From positions 61,611-125,610 of the forward strand of contig CANMMM010000016.1 of the NCBI GenBank assembly GCA_947498935.1: a stretch of DNA of 64,000 nt, given 5' to 3'. The notes below the pieces were generated by a model. That model was not told where the DNA came from, made no database searches, and saw nothing but the letters and a program-made list of their open reading frames with translations. Position numbers and translations under genes: made by a program. The DNA comes from an uncultured Aquimarina sp. Its GTDB lineage: Bacteria; Bacteroidota; Bacteroidia; Flavobacteriales; Flavobacteriaceae. Every line of letters begins with the position of its first letter. The first letter of the stretch is position 1. Of the stretch, positions 9,038 to 19,200 are shown one piece after another.

Positions 9038-10329
9038 TTAACAAAAAAGTCCTTGCAATTATCCTCGGAGGAGGACAGGGAACCCGATTATCACCACTAA
9101 CAGAAAGCAGGTCTAAACCAGCAGTATCTATTGCTGGAAAATACCGTTTGGTGGACATACCCATTACCAATTGCATCCATTCTGATATTAAAAGAATGTT
9201 TGTGCTCACACAGTTTAATTCTGCGTCTTTAAATAGTCATATAAAAAACACTTATATATTTAGTTCATTTAGTGATGCTTTTGTAGATGTTTTAGCAGCA
9301 GAACAAACTCCTGATAATAAAACGTGGTTTCAGGGCACAGCAGATGCGGTAAGACAATCGATGCATCATTTTTTGAATCATGACTTTGATTATGCATTGA
9401 TCTTATCAGGGGATCAGTTATATCAGATGGATTTTAATGAAATGATTGATGCGCATATCGCTAAAGAAGCAGAAATATCGATTGCTTCTTTACCTGTAAA
9501 TCCAAAAGATGCGACACAGTTTGGAATCCTGAAGATGGATGATCAAAACTTTATTTCTGCATTTACAGAAAAACCAAGTGCAGCAGAATTACCAGGATGG
9601 GAATCTGAGGTTAGTGATGAGATGAAGCAAGAAAATAGAGAATACCTAGCATCGATGGGGATTTATATTTTCAATAAGCAATTATTAGTAGATCTATTAT
9701 CGAATCCAGATACCATAGATTTTGGCAAAGAAATCATTCCAGATGCAATCGGTAAGCATAAAGTATTAGCGTATCAATACGAAGGATATTGGACGGATAT
9801 AGGAAATATCGCTTCGTTTTTTGAGGCCAATATCGAATTAGCAAATGAAGTTCCAAAATTTGACTTATTCGACAATGATCGTAATATTCTAACCCGCCCT
9901 AGGGTATTGCCACCTTCTAAAATATCTGGGACTTGCTTAGATAAAATTATGATTGCAGAAGGTTGTTTGATACAAGCCAAGGAGATAGAAAGATCTGTGA
10001 TCGGTATTCGTTCTAGAATAGGAGCTGACACTGTGATTAAAAATACTTATATGATCGGTAGTGATCGGTATCAAAATATAGAAGAGCTAGAGAGTGATAA
10101 GAATGCTGGAGTACCCTCTATAGGTGTCGGTGAGCGGTGTCAAATTAGCAATGCAATTATAGACAAAGATGCACGTATAGGTAATGATGTAATTATCGAA
10201 GGAGGCCAGCATCTGCCTGATATAAAAGAAGACTTTTATGTAGTTAAGGATGGTATTGTAGTGATAAAAAAAGGCGCTATAGTACCTAATAATTTTAAAA
10301 TAGTAGCTACACCAGATACCGTAATTTAA
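9034..10329 (+). CDS. glgC: Glucose-1-phosphate adenylyltransferase
   Basis: LGGGQGTRLSPLTESRSKPAVSIAGKYRLVDIPI; overlaps glgA by 4 bp. Confidence 0.94.
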   Translation: MINKKVLAIILGGGQGTRLSPLTESRSKPAVSIAGKYRLVDIPITNCIHSDIKRMFVLTQFNSASLNSHIKNTYIFSSFSDAFVDVLAAEQTPDNKTWFQGTADAVRQSMHHFLNHDFDYALILSGDQLYQMDFNEMIDAHIAKEAEISIASLPVNPKDATQFGILKMDDQNFISAFTEKPSAAELPGWESEVSDEMKQENREYLASMGIYIFNKQLLVDLLSNPDTIDFGKEIIPDAIGKHKVLAYQYEGYWTDIGNIASFFEANIELANEVPKFDLFDNDRNILTRPRVLPPSKISGTCLDKIMIAEGCLIQAKEIERSVIGIRSRIGADTVIKNTYMIGSDRYQNIEELESDKNAGVPSIGVGERCQISNAIIDKDARIGNDVIIEGGQHLPDIKEDFYVVKDGIVVIKKGAIVPNNFKIVATPDTVI

Positions 10330-10350
10330 ATCCTAATTTAGTTTCTAAAA

Positions 10351-10387
10351 GCATACTAAATAGAAGATGTTTTTCTACTTAGTATGC
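10351..10387 (+). other. Intercistronic hairpin between glgC and glgB
   Basis: GCATACTAAATAGAA / TTCTACTTAGTATGC, 14 of 15 bp paired, 7-nt loop. Confidence 0.75.
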
Positions 10388-10401
10388 ACACTATATACTA
10401 T

Positions 10402-12312
10402 ATGAGTAAAGTACAAATACATAGTTTATTTTCTGAATACGACATACATTTATTTAAAGCAGGTAAGCATTACCGCTTGTACGAAAAATTTGGTTCTCAT
10501 ATCATTACCGTAGATGGAGTATTGGGTACTTATTTTGCTGTTTGGGCCCCTGCTGCGCAATCTGTAGCTGTAATCGGTGATTTTAATTACTGGAATGATG
10601 GGGCGCATCCACTCAATGTACGCTGGGATGGATCTGGCATATGGGAAGGTTTCATTCCCTCTGTAGCTAAAGGAGCTCTCTACAAATACAAAATACATTC
10701 GAATAATAATGGGATCATTACAGAGAAGTCAGACCCTTATGCACGTAGATGCGAGCATCCTCCTAAAACTGCTTCGGTAGTGTGGGAAGATGCCTATGCA
10801 TGGAAAGATACTGAGTGGATGAAAAATCGTAAAAAGCACAATGCTATTGATGCTCCTTTTTCGATTTATGAAGTACACTTAGCGTCATGGAAGAAAAGAG
10901 TAGAAGAAGACAGGTCTTTGTCCTATATAGAATTGGCAGATGAGCTAGTAGCGTATGTAAAAAAAATGAATTTTACGCACGTAGAACTCATGCCCATCAT
11001 GGAATATCCGTATGATCCCTCGTGGGGATATCAATTAACAGGATATTTTGCTCCTACAGCTCGTTTTGGATATCCAGATGAATTCAAATTTTTAGTAGAT
11101 ACCCTGCATCAAAATGATATTGGGATTCTATTAGATTGGGTGCCTTCTCATTTTCCTGAAGATGGACATGGACTCGGCTTTTTTGATGGGTCTTGTCTAT
11201 ACGAGCATCCCGATAGACGAAAAGGCTATCATACCGATTGGAAAAGTTTAATATTCAATTATGGCCGTAATGAAGTAAAGAGTTTTTTAATCAGTAATGC
11301 TATTTTCTGGCTAGATCAGTACCATGCAGATGGACTGCGAGTCGATGCAGTCGCATCGATGCTTTTCTTGGATTATTCTAGAGAAGATGGAGAATGGGAG
11401 CCTAACATTTTTGGAGGAAGAGAGAACTTAGAGGCCATTACTTTTCTTAAGGAAATGAATGAAGCGGTCTATAAAGACTTCCCTGATGTACAGACCATAG
11501 CAGAGGAGTCTACAGCATTTCCTATGGTATCTAGTCCCACTTCTGTCGGAGGACTCGGATTCGGTATGAAATGGATGATGGGATGGATGCATGATACACT
11601 ACTTTATTTTGCCAAAGAATCTGTACATAGAAAATACCACCAAAATGACCTTACATTTAGTATGACCTATGCCTTTACAGAAAATTTTATGTTACCATTA
11701 TCGCATGATGAAGTAGTATATGGTAAACGAAGTATTATGGGTAGAATGCCAGGGGATGAGTGGCAGCGATTTGCTAATTTACGACTGTTATATAGCTATA
11801 TGTTTACGCATCCAGGTGGTAATTTATTGTTCATGGGAGCAGAGTTTGGACAGCATGATGAATGGGATTTTAGCGGAAGCCTAGATTGGCATCTTACACA
11901 ATATGATTATCATGCAGGCTTGCAACAGTTAGTTGCAGACCTAAACGGTATTTATAAAAACTATCCTGCCTTATACGAAAAGCAATTTGAGCATGACGGA
12001 TTTGAATGGATCAATTATACCGATCACGAAAATTCTATACTCACCTATATACGAAAAGGTAATACGGCTAAGGAATTACTAGTGGTTGCATGCAATTTTA
12101 CTCCAGTTGTAAGAGCGGATTATAGAATAGGCTTACCACATAAAGGAAAGTTAGTACAAATACTTTCTAGTGATGCAAAAAAATATGGAGGTGGTGATAT
12201 ATCGAATACATCGGTGATACCTATTGATAAAAAGCACTGGGATAATAGAGATTATTCCGCGCCAATTACGATTCCACCACTAGGAACTGTACTATTTGAA
12301 ATTAAAGCATAA
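10402..12312 (+). CDS. glgB: 1,4-alpha-glucan branching enzyme (ORF opens at 10384)
   Basis: GH13 motifs DWVPSHFP, DGLRVDAVASML, LSHDEVVYGK. Confidence 0.93.
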   Translation: MSKVQIHSLFSEYDIHLFKAGKHYRLYEKFGSHIITVDGVLGTYFAVWAPAAQSVAVIGDFNYWNDGAHPLNVRWDGSGIWEGFIPSVAKGALYKYKIHSNNNGIITEKSDPYARRCEHPPKTASVVWEDAYAWKDTEWMKNRKKHNAIDAPFSIYEVHLASWKKRVEEDRSLSYIELADELVAYVKKMNFTHVELMPIMEYPYDPSWGYQLTGYFAPTARFGYPDEFKFLVDTLHQNDIGILLDWVPSHFPEDGHGLGFFDGSCLYEHPDRRKGYHTDWKSLIFNYGRNEVKSFLISNAIFWLDQYHADGLRVDAVASMLFLDYSREDGEWEPNIFGGRENLEAITFLKEMNEAVYKDFPDVQTIAEESTAFPMVSSPTSVGGLGFGMKWMMGWMHDTLLYFAKESVHRKYHQNDLTFSMTYAFTENFMLPLSHDEVVYGKRSIMGRMPGDEWQRFANLRLLYSYMFTHPGGNLLFMGAEFGQHDEWDFSGSLDWHLTQYDYHAGLQQLVADLNGIYKNYPALYEKQFEHDGFEWINYTDHENSILTYIRKGNTAKELLVVACNFTPVVRADYRIGLPHKGKLVQILSSDAKKYGGGDISNTSVIPIDKKHWDNRDYSAPITIPPLGTVLFEIKA

Positions 12313-12512
12313 ATAGTAAAAAAGGACAAACAAATGCTTTATACATGTAAATAGATAATGATAGTAAATAATTACAAACGTTTTCGGTAGTAATAATTAG
12401 AAATACAGAATCAAACTATTTTTTTTATTGCACTATATATCGTTTTTTTACAATGAAGTGGTTTAAACCATTTTAATAGGAAGATTACAATAAAAACAGA
12501 AACCAACTAACT

Positions 12513-14918
12513 ATGATCACAAATACTGAATTAGAGCACAAAGGGAATTTGTTTCCAGGAAAAATAATCTCCTTTTCGCAAGACGTCGATAAAATAAGCT
12601 TTATTACTGAGAATGATGTTATCCTACAAGTCACCATTATTAGAGGAAGCGTCATTCGTTTTAGGTATGCAACGGATAACAATGTAGAAAAAGATTTTTC
12701 ATACGCTATTAGCGAAAAAGGAGCGAGAGGGTATAGTGAATTAACAGTTAGTGAACTAGAGGATACCTATGAGATTAGAACCAAAAAAGTATGTGTATAT
12801 GTTGCTAAAGAGCATCTAAACGTTACTGTAAAGGATATAGAAGGCAATATTATATGCAAGGATGAGCTAGGATTCCATTGGGAGCAAAGTTATGAGTTTG
12901 GAGGAAATATTGTAAAAATGAGTAAAGTAGCTCCACAAGGAGAATGCTACTATGGATTAGGTGATAAGCCGATGCACCTGAATCTAAAAGGAAAGCGAGT
13001 AGAGAATTGGGCTACAGATCAATATGCATTCGGTAAAGACCAAGACCCTCTATACAAAAGTGTACCTTTTTACATTGGGATGCACGAACAGCGTGCTTAT
13101 GGTATCTTTTTCGATAATACGTTTAAGACCTTTTTTGATTTCTGTAATGAGCGTCGTAATGTAACCAGTTTTTGGGCACACGGAGGAGAAATGAACTATT
13201 ATTTCTTCTATGGACCCCAAATGCAAGATGTAGTGGTACGCTATACCGATCTGACAGGAAAACCAGAATTACCACCATTATGGTCCTTAGGATACCATCA
13301 GTGTAAATGGAGTTATTACCCAGAAAGTAATGTAAAGGAAATCACAGCAAAGTTTAGAGAACTTAGGATACCATGTGATGCCATTTACCTAGACATTGAT
13401 TATATGGAAGGGTTTCGTTGTTTTACATGGAGCAAAGAGTATTTTCCAGATCCAAAGCGTATGGTTACTGAACTAGCCGAAGATGGGTTTAAAACGATCG
13501 TAATCATAGATCCAGGGATTAAGATAGACAAAGATTATTGGGTGTATCAGGAAGCCATGGACAATGACTATTTCTGTAAGCGTGCAGATGGCCCATATAT
13601 GCGAGGAAAAGTATGGCCAGGAGAATGTTTCTTTCCAGATTTTACCAATCCTGTAGTCAGAGAATGGTGGGCAGGTTTATTTAAAGAGCTTATCGATGAG
13701 ATCGGCGTAAAAGGTGTGTGGAATGATATGAATGAGCCAGCTGTTATGGAAGTGCCAGGGAAAACATTTCCAGGAGATGTACGACATAATTATGATGGTA
13801 ACCCATGTAGCCATAGAAAAGCACATAATATATACGGTACGCAGATGGCTAGAGCTACCTACGAGGGCATCAAGCGATTTGCTTATCCAAAACGTCCGTT
13901 CGTAATCACACGATCGGCTTATTCAGGAGCGCAGCGGTATACATCTTCTTGGACAGGTGATAATGTAGCCACATGGGAACATTTATGGATTGCCAATATC
14001 CAAGCACAACGAATGAGTATGAGTGGTATGTCATTTACAGGAAGTGATATTGGGGGATTCGCAGAACATCCTACAGCAGAGCTGTATGCGCGTTGGATAC
14101 AGCTAGGAGTATTCCACCCCTTCTGTAGAACACACTCGTCAGGTGATCACGGAAATCAAGAACCTTGGACTTTTGGAGAAGAAGTAGTAGATATTACCAG
14201 AAAATATGTAGAATTACGTTATCAACTATTACCCTATCTCTACACTATGTTCTGGGAATATGCAGAGGAAGGAATTCCTATGCTTAAATCACTAGTTTTA
14301 TACGATCAGTACGATCCACAAACACATTATAGAACTGATGAGTTTATTTTTGGAAATCAGATACTAGTCTGTCCAGTACAAGAACCTAATTCCAAAGGTA
14401 GAAGATTGTATATCCCTCGCGGAAATTGGTATAACTATTGGACGCAAGAGTATGTAAAAGGAGGAGCAGAGCAGTGGGTAGATGCAGATTTAGATATAAT
14501 TCCATTATTTATAAAAGAAGGAGCTATCATCCCTAAGTATCCTATCCAACAATATGTAGGAGAAAAAACAATAGACCAATTAGAGCTAGAGGTATATTAT
14601 AAATTAGGTAGTAAAGAAGTTTCTAAAGTATACGAAGATGCACAAGATGGTTATGATTATGCCAAAGGAAGGTTTAGTTTACTAAATTTCTCATTTACAG
14701 GAAAAGAAAACGAAATTATCATCCAGAAGCATAAGAATGGTACATATGACACCCCTTATGAAACAATGAAAATTCGATTCATAGGATTACCATTTAGTAT
14801 TGGTACTGTAGAAATAGATAATGTAACAGTACCTCTTAAAGAGGTGGGATATGATAAGCATACCGATATGCTAGTGGTTCCTAAAGATTTTTCTGAATTA
14901 CACATTGTTGCAAAATAA
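12513..14918 (+). CDS. Glycoside hydrolase family 31 alpha-glucosidase
   Basis: GVWNDMNEPAV nucleophile region; TGSDIGGF; 801 aa. Confidence 0.9.
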   Translation: MITNTELEHKGNLFPGKIISFSQDVDKISFITENDVILQVTIIRGSVIRFRYATDNNVEKDFSYAISEKGARGYSELTVSELEDTYEIRTKKVCVYVAKEHLNVTVKDIEGNIICKDELGFHWEQSYEFGGNIVKMSKVAPQGECYYGLGDKPMHLNLKGKRVENWATDQYAFGKDQDPLYKSVPFYIGMHEQRAYGIFFDNTFKTFFDFCNERRNVTSFWAHGGEMNYYFFYGPQMQDVVVRYTDLTGKPELPPLWSLGYHQCKWSYYPESNVKEITAKFRELRIPCDAIYLDIDYMEGFRCFTWSKEYFPDPKRMVTELAEDGFKTIVIIDPGIKIDKDYWVYQEAMDNDYFCKRADGPYMRGKVWPGECFFPDFTNPVVREWWAGLFKELIDEIGVKGVWNDMNEPAVMEVPGKTFPGDVRHNYDGNPCSHRKAHNIYGTQMARATYEGIKRFAYPKRPFVITRSAYSGAQRYTSSWTGDNVATWEHLWIANIQAQRMSMSGMSFTGSDIGGFAEHPTAELYARWIQLGVFHPFCRTHSSGDHGNQEPWTFGEEVVDITRKYVELRYQLLPYLYTMFWEYAEEGIPMLKSLVLYDQYDPQTHYRTDEFIFGNQILVCPVQEPNSKGRRLYIPRGNWYNYWTQEYVKGGAEQWVDADLDIIPLFIKEGAIIPKYPIQQYVGEKTIDQLELEVYYKLGSKEVSKVYEDAQDGYDYAKGRFSLLNFSFTGKENEIIIQKHKNGTYDTPYETMKIRFIGLPFSIGTVEIDNVTVPLKEVGYDKHTDMLVVPKDFSELHIVAK

Positions 14919-15048
14919 GGTATAATAACAGTTTTTTGTCGATGATTTTTGCATTTTACAGTATTTTAAAAAAGAAATAGTAGGCTTAAAATTCCAAATG
15001 CTATTCCTATTTTTGTAACTTTATATATCAGAAATTATAAATACTAAT

Positions 15049-15870
15049 ATGAAAACAAGAAAGTATGTAGTCACCTTAGGAGCAATTTTATTGTTCTTAT
15101 CCTGTGCTACGAACCCTTTTACAGGTAAAAAGACACTTGCGATTGTACCTAATTCGCAGATATTACCTGCTGCTTTTGCGCAGTACAATCAAGTAATGCA
15201 AGAGAGCAAGGTAGTCAATGGAACTTCCGATGCGGCTATGATCAAACGAGTAGGGCAAAAAATTGCCACTGCTGCCGAACGATGGTTAAATTCCAATGGA
15301 CACCAAGGCTACCTAAAGGATTATAAATGGGAGTATAATCTCATTGATGAAAATGTAGTCAATGCATGGGCGATGCCAGGAGGTAAAATTGCTTTTTATA
15401 CAGGGATATTACCTATTGCCAAGACCGAAACAGGTATTGCTGCTATTATGGGGCATGAAGTCGTACATGCTATTGCGAATCATGGGCAACAACGTATGAG
15501 TGCAGGTCAGTTACAGCAAATAGGAGCAGTAGCTACCTCTGTAGCTGTGAGTGGAAAAAACCAACAGACACAGCAGATTATAGGACAAGCATTTGGACTA
15601 GGAAGCCAATTCGGGGTAATGTTACCTTTTAGTAGAAGTCATGAAACAGAAGCCGACAAAATCGGATTGACATTAATGGCTATTGCAGGATATAACCCAG
15701 ATGAGGCAGCCAATTTATGGCGTCGTATGAAAGCCAATAGCGGCGGAAAAGCACCACCAGAGTTTATGAGTACGCACCCGTCTAATGATACGCGTATTGC
15801 TAATCTAACAGCGTGGGCGCCAGCAGCCAAAGCAGAAGCTAGAAAATTCGGAGTTACTAGTTTTAAATAA
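15049..15870 (+). CDS. M48 family metallopeptidase, probable lipoprotein
   Basis: Lipobox LFLSCATNPFTGKK; HEVVHAIANH zinc motif. Confidence 0.9.
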   Translation: MKTRKYVVTLGAILLFLSCATNPFTGKKTLAIVPNSQILPAAFAQYNQVMQESKVVNGTSDAAMIKRVGQKIATAAERWLNSNGHQGYLKDYKWEYNLIDENVVNAWAMPGGKIAFYTGILPIAKTETGIAAIMGHEVVHAIANHGQQRMSAGQLQQIGAVATSVAVSGKNQQTQQIIGQAFGLGSQFGVMLPFSRSHETEADKIGLTLMAIAGYNPDEAANLWRRMKANSGGKAPPEFMSTHPSNDTRIANLTAWAPAAKAEARKFGVTSFK

Positions 15871-15912
15871 TTGTAAATACAGTACTCCTTATCAAGATAA
15901 TACTTATTTTAG

Positions 15913-15948
15913 AAGCTGTTTCGATATCTATTCGAAACAGCTTTTTTT
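15913..15948 (+). terminator. Intrinsic terminator after M48 peptidase
   Basis: AAGCTGTTTCGA / TCGAAACAGCTT followed by T run. Confidence 0.85.
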
Positions 15949-15964
15949 ATAACACATCAATCTC

Positions 15965-17281
15965 ATGGCAAAAACACTACCGAAAGGGCATAAAAAATTA
16001 CTCAATGCATGGGCATTCTATGATTGGGCAAACTCCGTTTACAGTCTTACGATTTCCTCTGCAATTTTTCCTATTTTTTGGGGAGTTTTAACGATTGTCC
16101 GAGACGATGAAGGAAACAAAATCAGTGATACCGTTCGTTTCTTAGGGCATGATTTTAATAATGATGCTTTGATCAGTTATGTTACAGCCTTAGCCTTTCT
16201 GATTGTATCCTTTATCAGTCCTTTATTATCGGGGATCGCAGATTATGTGGGGAATAAAAAAAATTTCCTGAAGTTTTTTTGCTATCTAGGTGCCCTATCG
16301 TGTATAGGGTTGTATTGGTTTTCATTAGAAAATCTATTTATAGGACTACTGTGTTATTTACTAGGGCTGATAGGTTTTTGGGGGAGTATTGTGTTTTATA
16401 ATTCCTATTTGCCAGACATTGCATTTCCAAATCAGCAAGACGCTATTAGTGCTAAAGGGTATTCTCTGGGTTACCTAGGTAGTGTTATTTTATTACTGAT
16501 CAATTTAGTGATGATTTTAAAATACGATTGGTTTGGTTTCGAGGATTCAGAATTCCCTACTAAACTATCCTTTTTGATGGTTGGAGTTTGGTGGATTGGA
16601 TTTAGTCAGTATACCTATTACTATCTCCCAAAAAGTGAGAGCAAATACCCATTAACTAAAAAGGTAGTTTTTAATGGATTCAAAGAATTAAAACACATTT
16701 GGGTCGCAATGCAAGAAAACTTACGCCTTAAGCGCTATTTAGTAGCTTTCTTCGTATACAGTATGGCGGTGCAAACTATTATGCTGATTGCCACTTATTT
16801 TGGGATAGAAGAATTAGATTGGGGAGCGCAAGATGCCACTACAGGACTCATTATAAGTATACTTCTGATTCAATTAGTGGCTATTTTAGGCGCATTTATC
16901 ACCTCTAAGGCTTCTGCTACATTTGGTAATATAAATACATTAATCATCATCAACAGTATTTGGATACTCATCTGTATATATGCCTATACCATTACCACAC
17001 CCAATCAGTTTTACATAGCAGCAGCCATTGTAGGACTAGTAATGGGAGGGATACAATCCCTATCGCGCTCTACATATGCCAAATTATTGCCAGAAAACAC
17101 AGAAGATACCACTTCTTATTTTAGTTTTTATGATGTATCCGAAAAGATAGGTATTGTAATCGGTATGTTTTCCTATGGGATTATTGCTGATATTACAGGA
17201 AGCGTACGATATTCTATTTTATTTTTAGTGCTCTTTTTTATCATTGGATTGCTTTTATTGTTTAGAGTACCCAAATCATGA
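15965..17281 (+). CDS. MFS transporter, UMF1/Atg22-like
   Basis: AWAFYDWANSVYSLTISSAIFPIFW N-terminus; 12 TM pattern. Confidence 0.85.
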   Translation: MAKTLPKGHKKLLNAWAFYDWANSVYSLTISSAIFPIFWGVLTIVRDDEGNKISDTVRFLGHDFNNDALISYVTALAFLIVSFISPLLSGIADYVGNKKNFLKFFCYLGALSCIGLYWFSLENLFIGLLCYLLGLIGFWGSIVFYNSYLPDIAFPNQQDAISAKGYSLGYLGSVILLLINLVMILKYDWFGFEDSEFPTKLSFLMVGVWWIGFSQYTYYYLPKSESKYPLTKKVVFNGFKELKHIWVAMQENLRLKRYLVAFFVYSMAVQTIMLIATYFGIEELDWGAQDATTGLIISILLIQLVAILGAFITSKASATFGNINTLIIINSIWILICIYAYTITTPNQFYIAAAIVGLVMGGIQSLSRSTYAKLLPENTEDTTSYFSFYDVSEKIGIVIGMFSYGIIADITGSVRYSILFLVLFFIIGLLLLFRVPKS

Positions 17282-17322
17282 GCCGTAGATGCTTCTGTTT
17301 ACCAATAGAGAAGAATGTATTT

Positions 17323-17721
17323 TTATTCGAGATTCAATTGCCAAGAAATACCGAATGGATCAATAACCCAACCAAATTTTTGACTAAATCCATAGTTGTT
17401 TAGTGGCATCGCTATCGTACCATTTTCTGATAATTTAGAAAATAATCTTTCCAGTTCATTTTCATTATCACACTCTATATAATTAGAAACAGCAGGCGTA
17501 AAATCCCAATCATGCACAGGCGGGCTATCACTGCACATAAACAATCGACCCTCTAATTCGAAAGTAGCTTGCATGATTTTACCTTCTTCTACAGGCGCCT
17601 CTTTTCCCCAGCGTTTTATAGTAAGAATACGAGCAGTATCGAATAAGCCTATATAGAAATTCATAGCTTCTTCTGCCTTATTATTCTGGAAAGTAAGTGA
17701 TGTAATGATTTGTTTTTTCAT
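17323..17721 (-). CDS. VOC family (PhnB-like) protein
   Basis: TFQNNKAEEAMNFYIGLF...WVIDPFGISWQLN. Confidence 0.87.
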   Translation of the reverse strand: MKKQIITSLTFQNNKAEEAMNFYIGLFDTARILTIKRWGKEAPVEEGKIMQATFELEGRLFMCSDSPPVHDWDFTPAVSNYIECDNENELERLFSKLSENGTIAMPLNNYGFSQKFGWVIDPFGISWQLNLE

Positions 17722-17783
17722 GTGATCGGTTTTTATAAATTTCTAATATACAGCTATAATGTATGTGGTGTGAAATTTTTTTT

Positions 17784-17870
17784 GGCGTTACCACAGGGGT
17801 CGGGCTATCCGTTCCAATTCCTCGCACTCCTAAGGTCGTGCTGTGGGATTTACACTGCTATCCCTAACGC
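17784..17870 (-). repeat. Dispersed repeat family A, copy A2 (central module 1)
   Basis: Reverse complement reads GCGTTAGGGATAGCAGTGTAAATCCCACAGCACGACC...GACCCCTGTGGTAACGCC. Confidence 0.93.
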
Positions 17871-17900
17871 GAATATACATTATGTGTTACAAGCAGTTAC

Positions 17901-18530
17901 TTACAATTTGTAGTTTATTGCTAACTGAACTACAGAGGTATTTAAGTTTTGACGTTCGATTATTCCGTAATTATACCTCAAGGAAATTCCAAAATCATTG
18001 GAAAAAGAGTATCCAAGTCCTAATCCAATCCCAAATTCAAATTTTTCATCATCATCATTCCTAATCAATTCAATACCAAACGAATTATTTTCAAATTCAA
18101 TTTCTCTATTGAGCGAGTAACCGAATTGAGGGCCCAATGCTAAACTGATTTTTTCATTAAAATGATATACTGTCATTATTGGAATTAGCAATAATGATTC
18201 TTTTATTTTTCCGTCAACTGACGCTATAAAAACAGGATCATTTGGATTAAAAAATGTTAACTCTGATCCATTAATAGAGAAATCACTTCCTTGTTGGGAA
18301 TATAGAAGTTCCGGTCTAATCGAGATTTTTTTACTAATTCCAAATATAACAAAACCTCCAAGATGGAATCCAATTTTTGCTTTGTAGTCAGCAGAAATAT
18401 CGTCATCATTATTATCTATAAAACTAGCGTAATTCAATCCAGCCTTTATTCCAAATTCTATTTGATTGTTCTGACTATACGTAGTTAAGGTTACTAAGAA
18501 TATTCCAATAAGTAAAAGTGTTTTTTTCAT
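17901..18530 (-). CDS. Porin-like outer membrane beta-barrel protein
   Basis: Signal peptide, IEFGIKAGLNYASF, amphipathic strands, terminal aromatic/leucine motif. Confidence 0.82.
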   Translation of the reverse strand: MKKTLLLIGIFLVTLTTYSQNNQIEFGIKAGLNYASFIDNNDDDISADYKAKIGFHLGGFVIFGISKKISIRPELLYSQQGSDFSINGSELTFFNPNDPVFIASVDGKIKESLLLIPIMTVYHFNEKISLALGPQFGYSLNREIEFENNSFGIELIRNDDDEKFEFGIGLGLGYSFSNDFGISLRYNYGIIERQNLNTSVVQLAINYKL

Positions 18531-18561
18531 TCGATTTTTTTGGGTTTAAATTGTTTGTAAT

Positions 18562-19200
18562 TTATACATAAAGCTCCTTCAATTCTTTGGTAAGCCGTTG
18601 AATACGTTTTATAAGTGTAGCGGGCAATCGTACTGTTTTACCCTCATCAGTGTCGTTAGCTAATTGTATCAGAGAAATACCAATCTTTTGTAACCGTCCC
18701 ATGGCGCTCTTTTTATCTGGAGACCAGATATAAGCAGTTTTAGATCCTTGGTCAGAAATCGAAAAGTAATAATTAATACCATCACGCTTAGTACCATTAG
18801 TACTTATTTTCTTCTTGTTTTTAATTGCTAGTGCAAATAACTCGATATATAGTAACGCATCGGATGTAGATAAGGTTACTTTTTTCTGATTTTTTTTTGT
18901 AGCCATAGTATTTGCTTTTCCAAACAGTGAGTTCACAAAACGACTAGAATGGTATACAATATAATATTGATCCTGTTCTTTTTCAATAGCGATCAATTTT
19001 TCTGGCATGTAGCTAGAAACATGATTGGAATAATAAAAGCGTACAATAGCATCTTGAGATAGTTGATGCGTAATTTCTGTAGACATAAACATATTCCTAG
19101 CATCAAATGTATCTTCGACAGGCTCTAAATATATCTGCTGTGCTATCATTGTAGCCTGTAAGTTTAGTACTAAAAGTATAGAAAGTGTAGCCTTTATCAT
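18562..19200 (-). CDS. Hypothetical secreted protein (212 aa)
   Basis: N-terminal signal peptide; overlaps the upstream sulfurtransferase stop. Confidence 0.65.
   Translation of the reverse strand: MIKATLSILLVLNLQATMIAQQIYLEPVEDTFDARNMFMSTEITHQLSQDAIVRFYYSNHVSSYMPEKLIAIEKEQDQYYIVYHSSRFVNSLFGKANTMATKKNQKKVTLSTSDALLYIELFALAIKNKKKISTNGTKRDGINYYFSISDQGSKTAYIWSPDKKSAMGRLQKIGISLIQLANDTDEGKTVRLPATLIKRIQRLTKELKELYV

Noticed and set aside
17710-18064. Plus-strand ORFs (17710-17913 and 17843-18064)
   Set aside because: Overlap repeat A2 and the antisense of the outer membrane protein gene; no protein-like signal.
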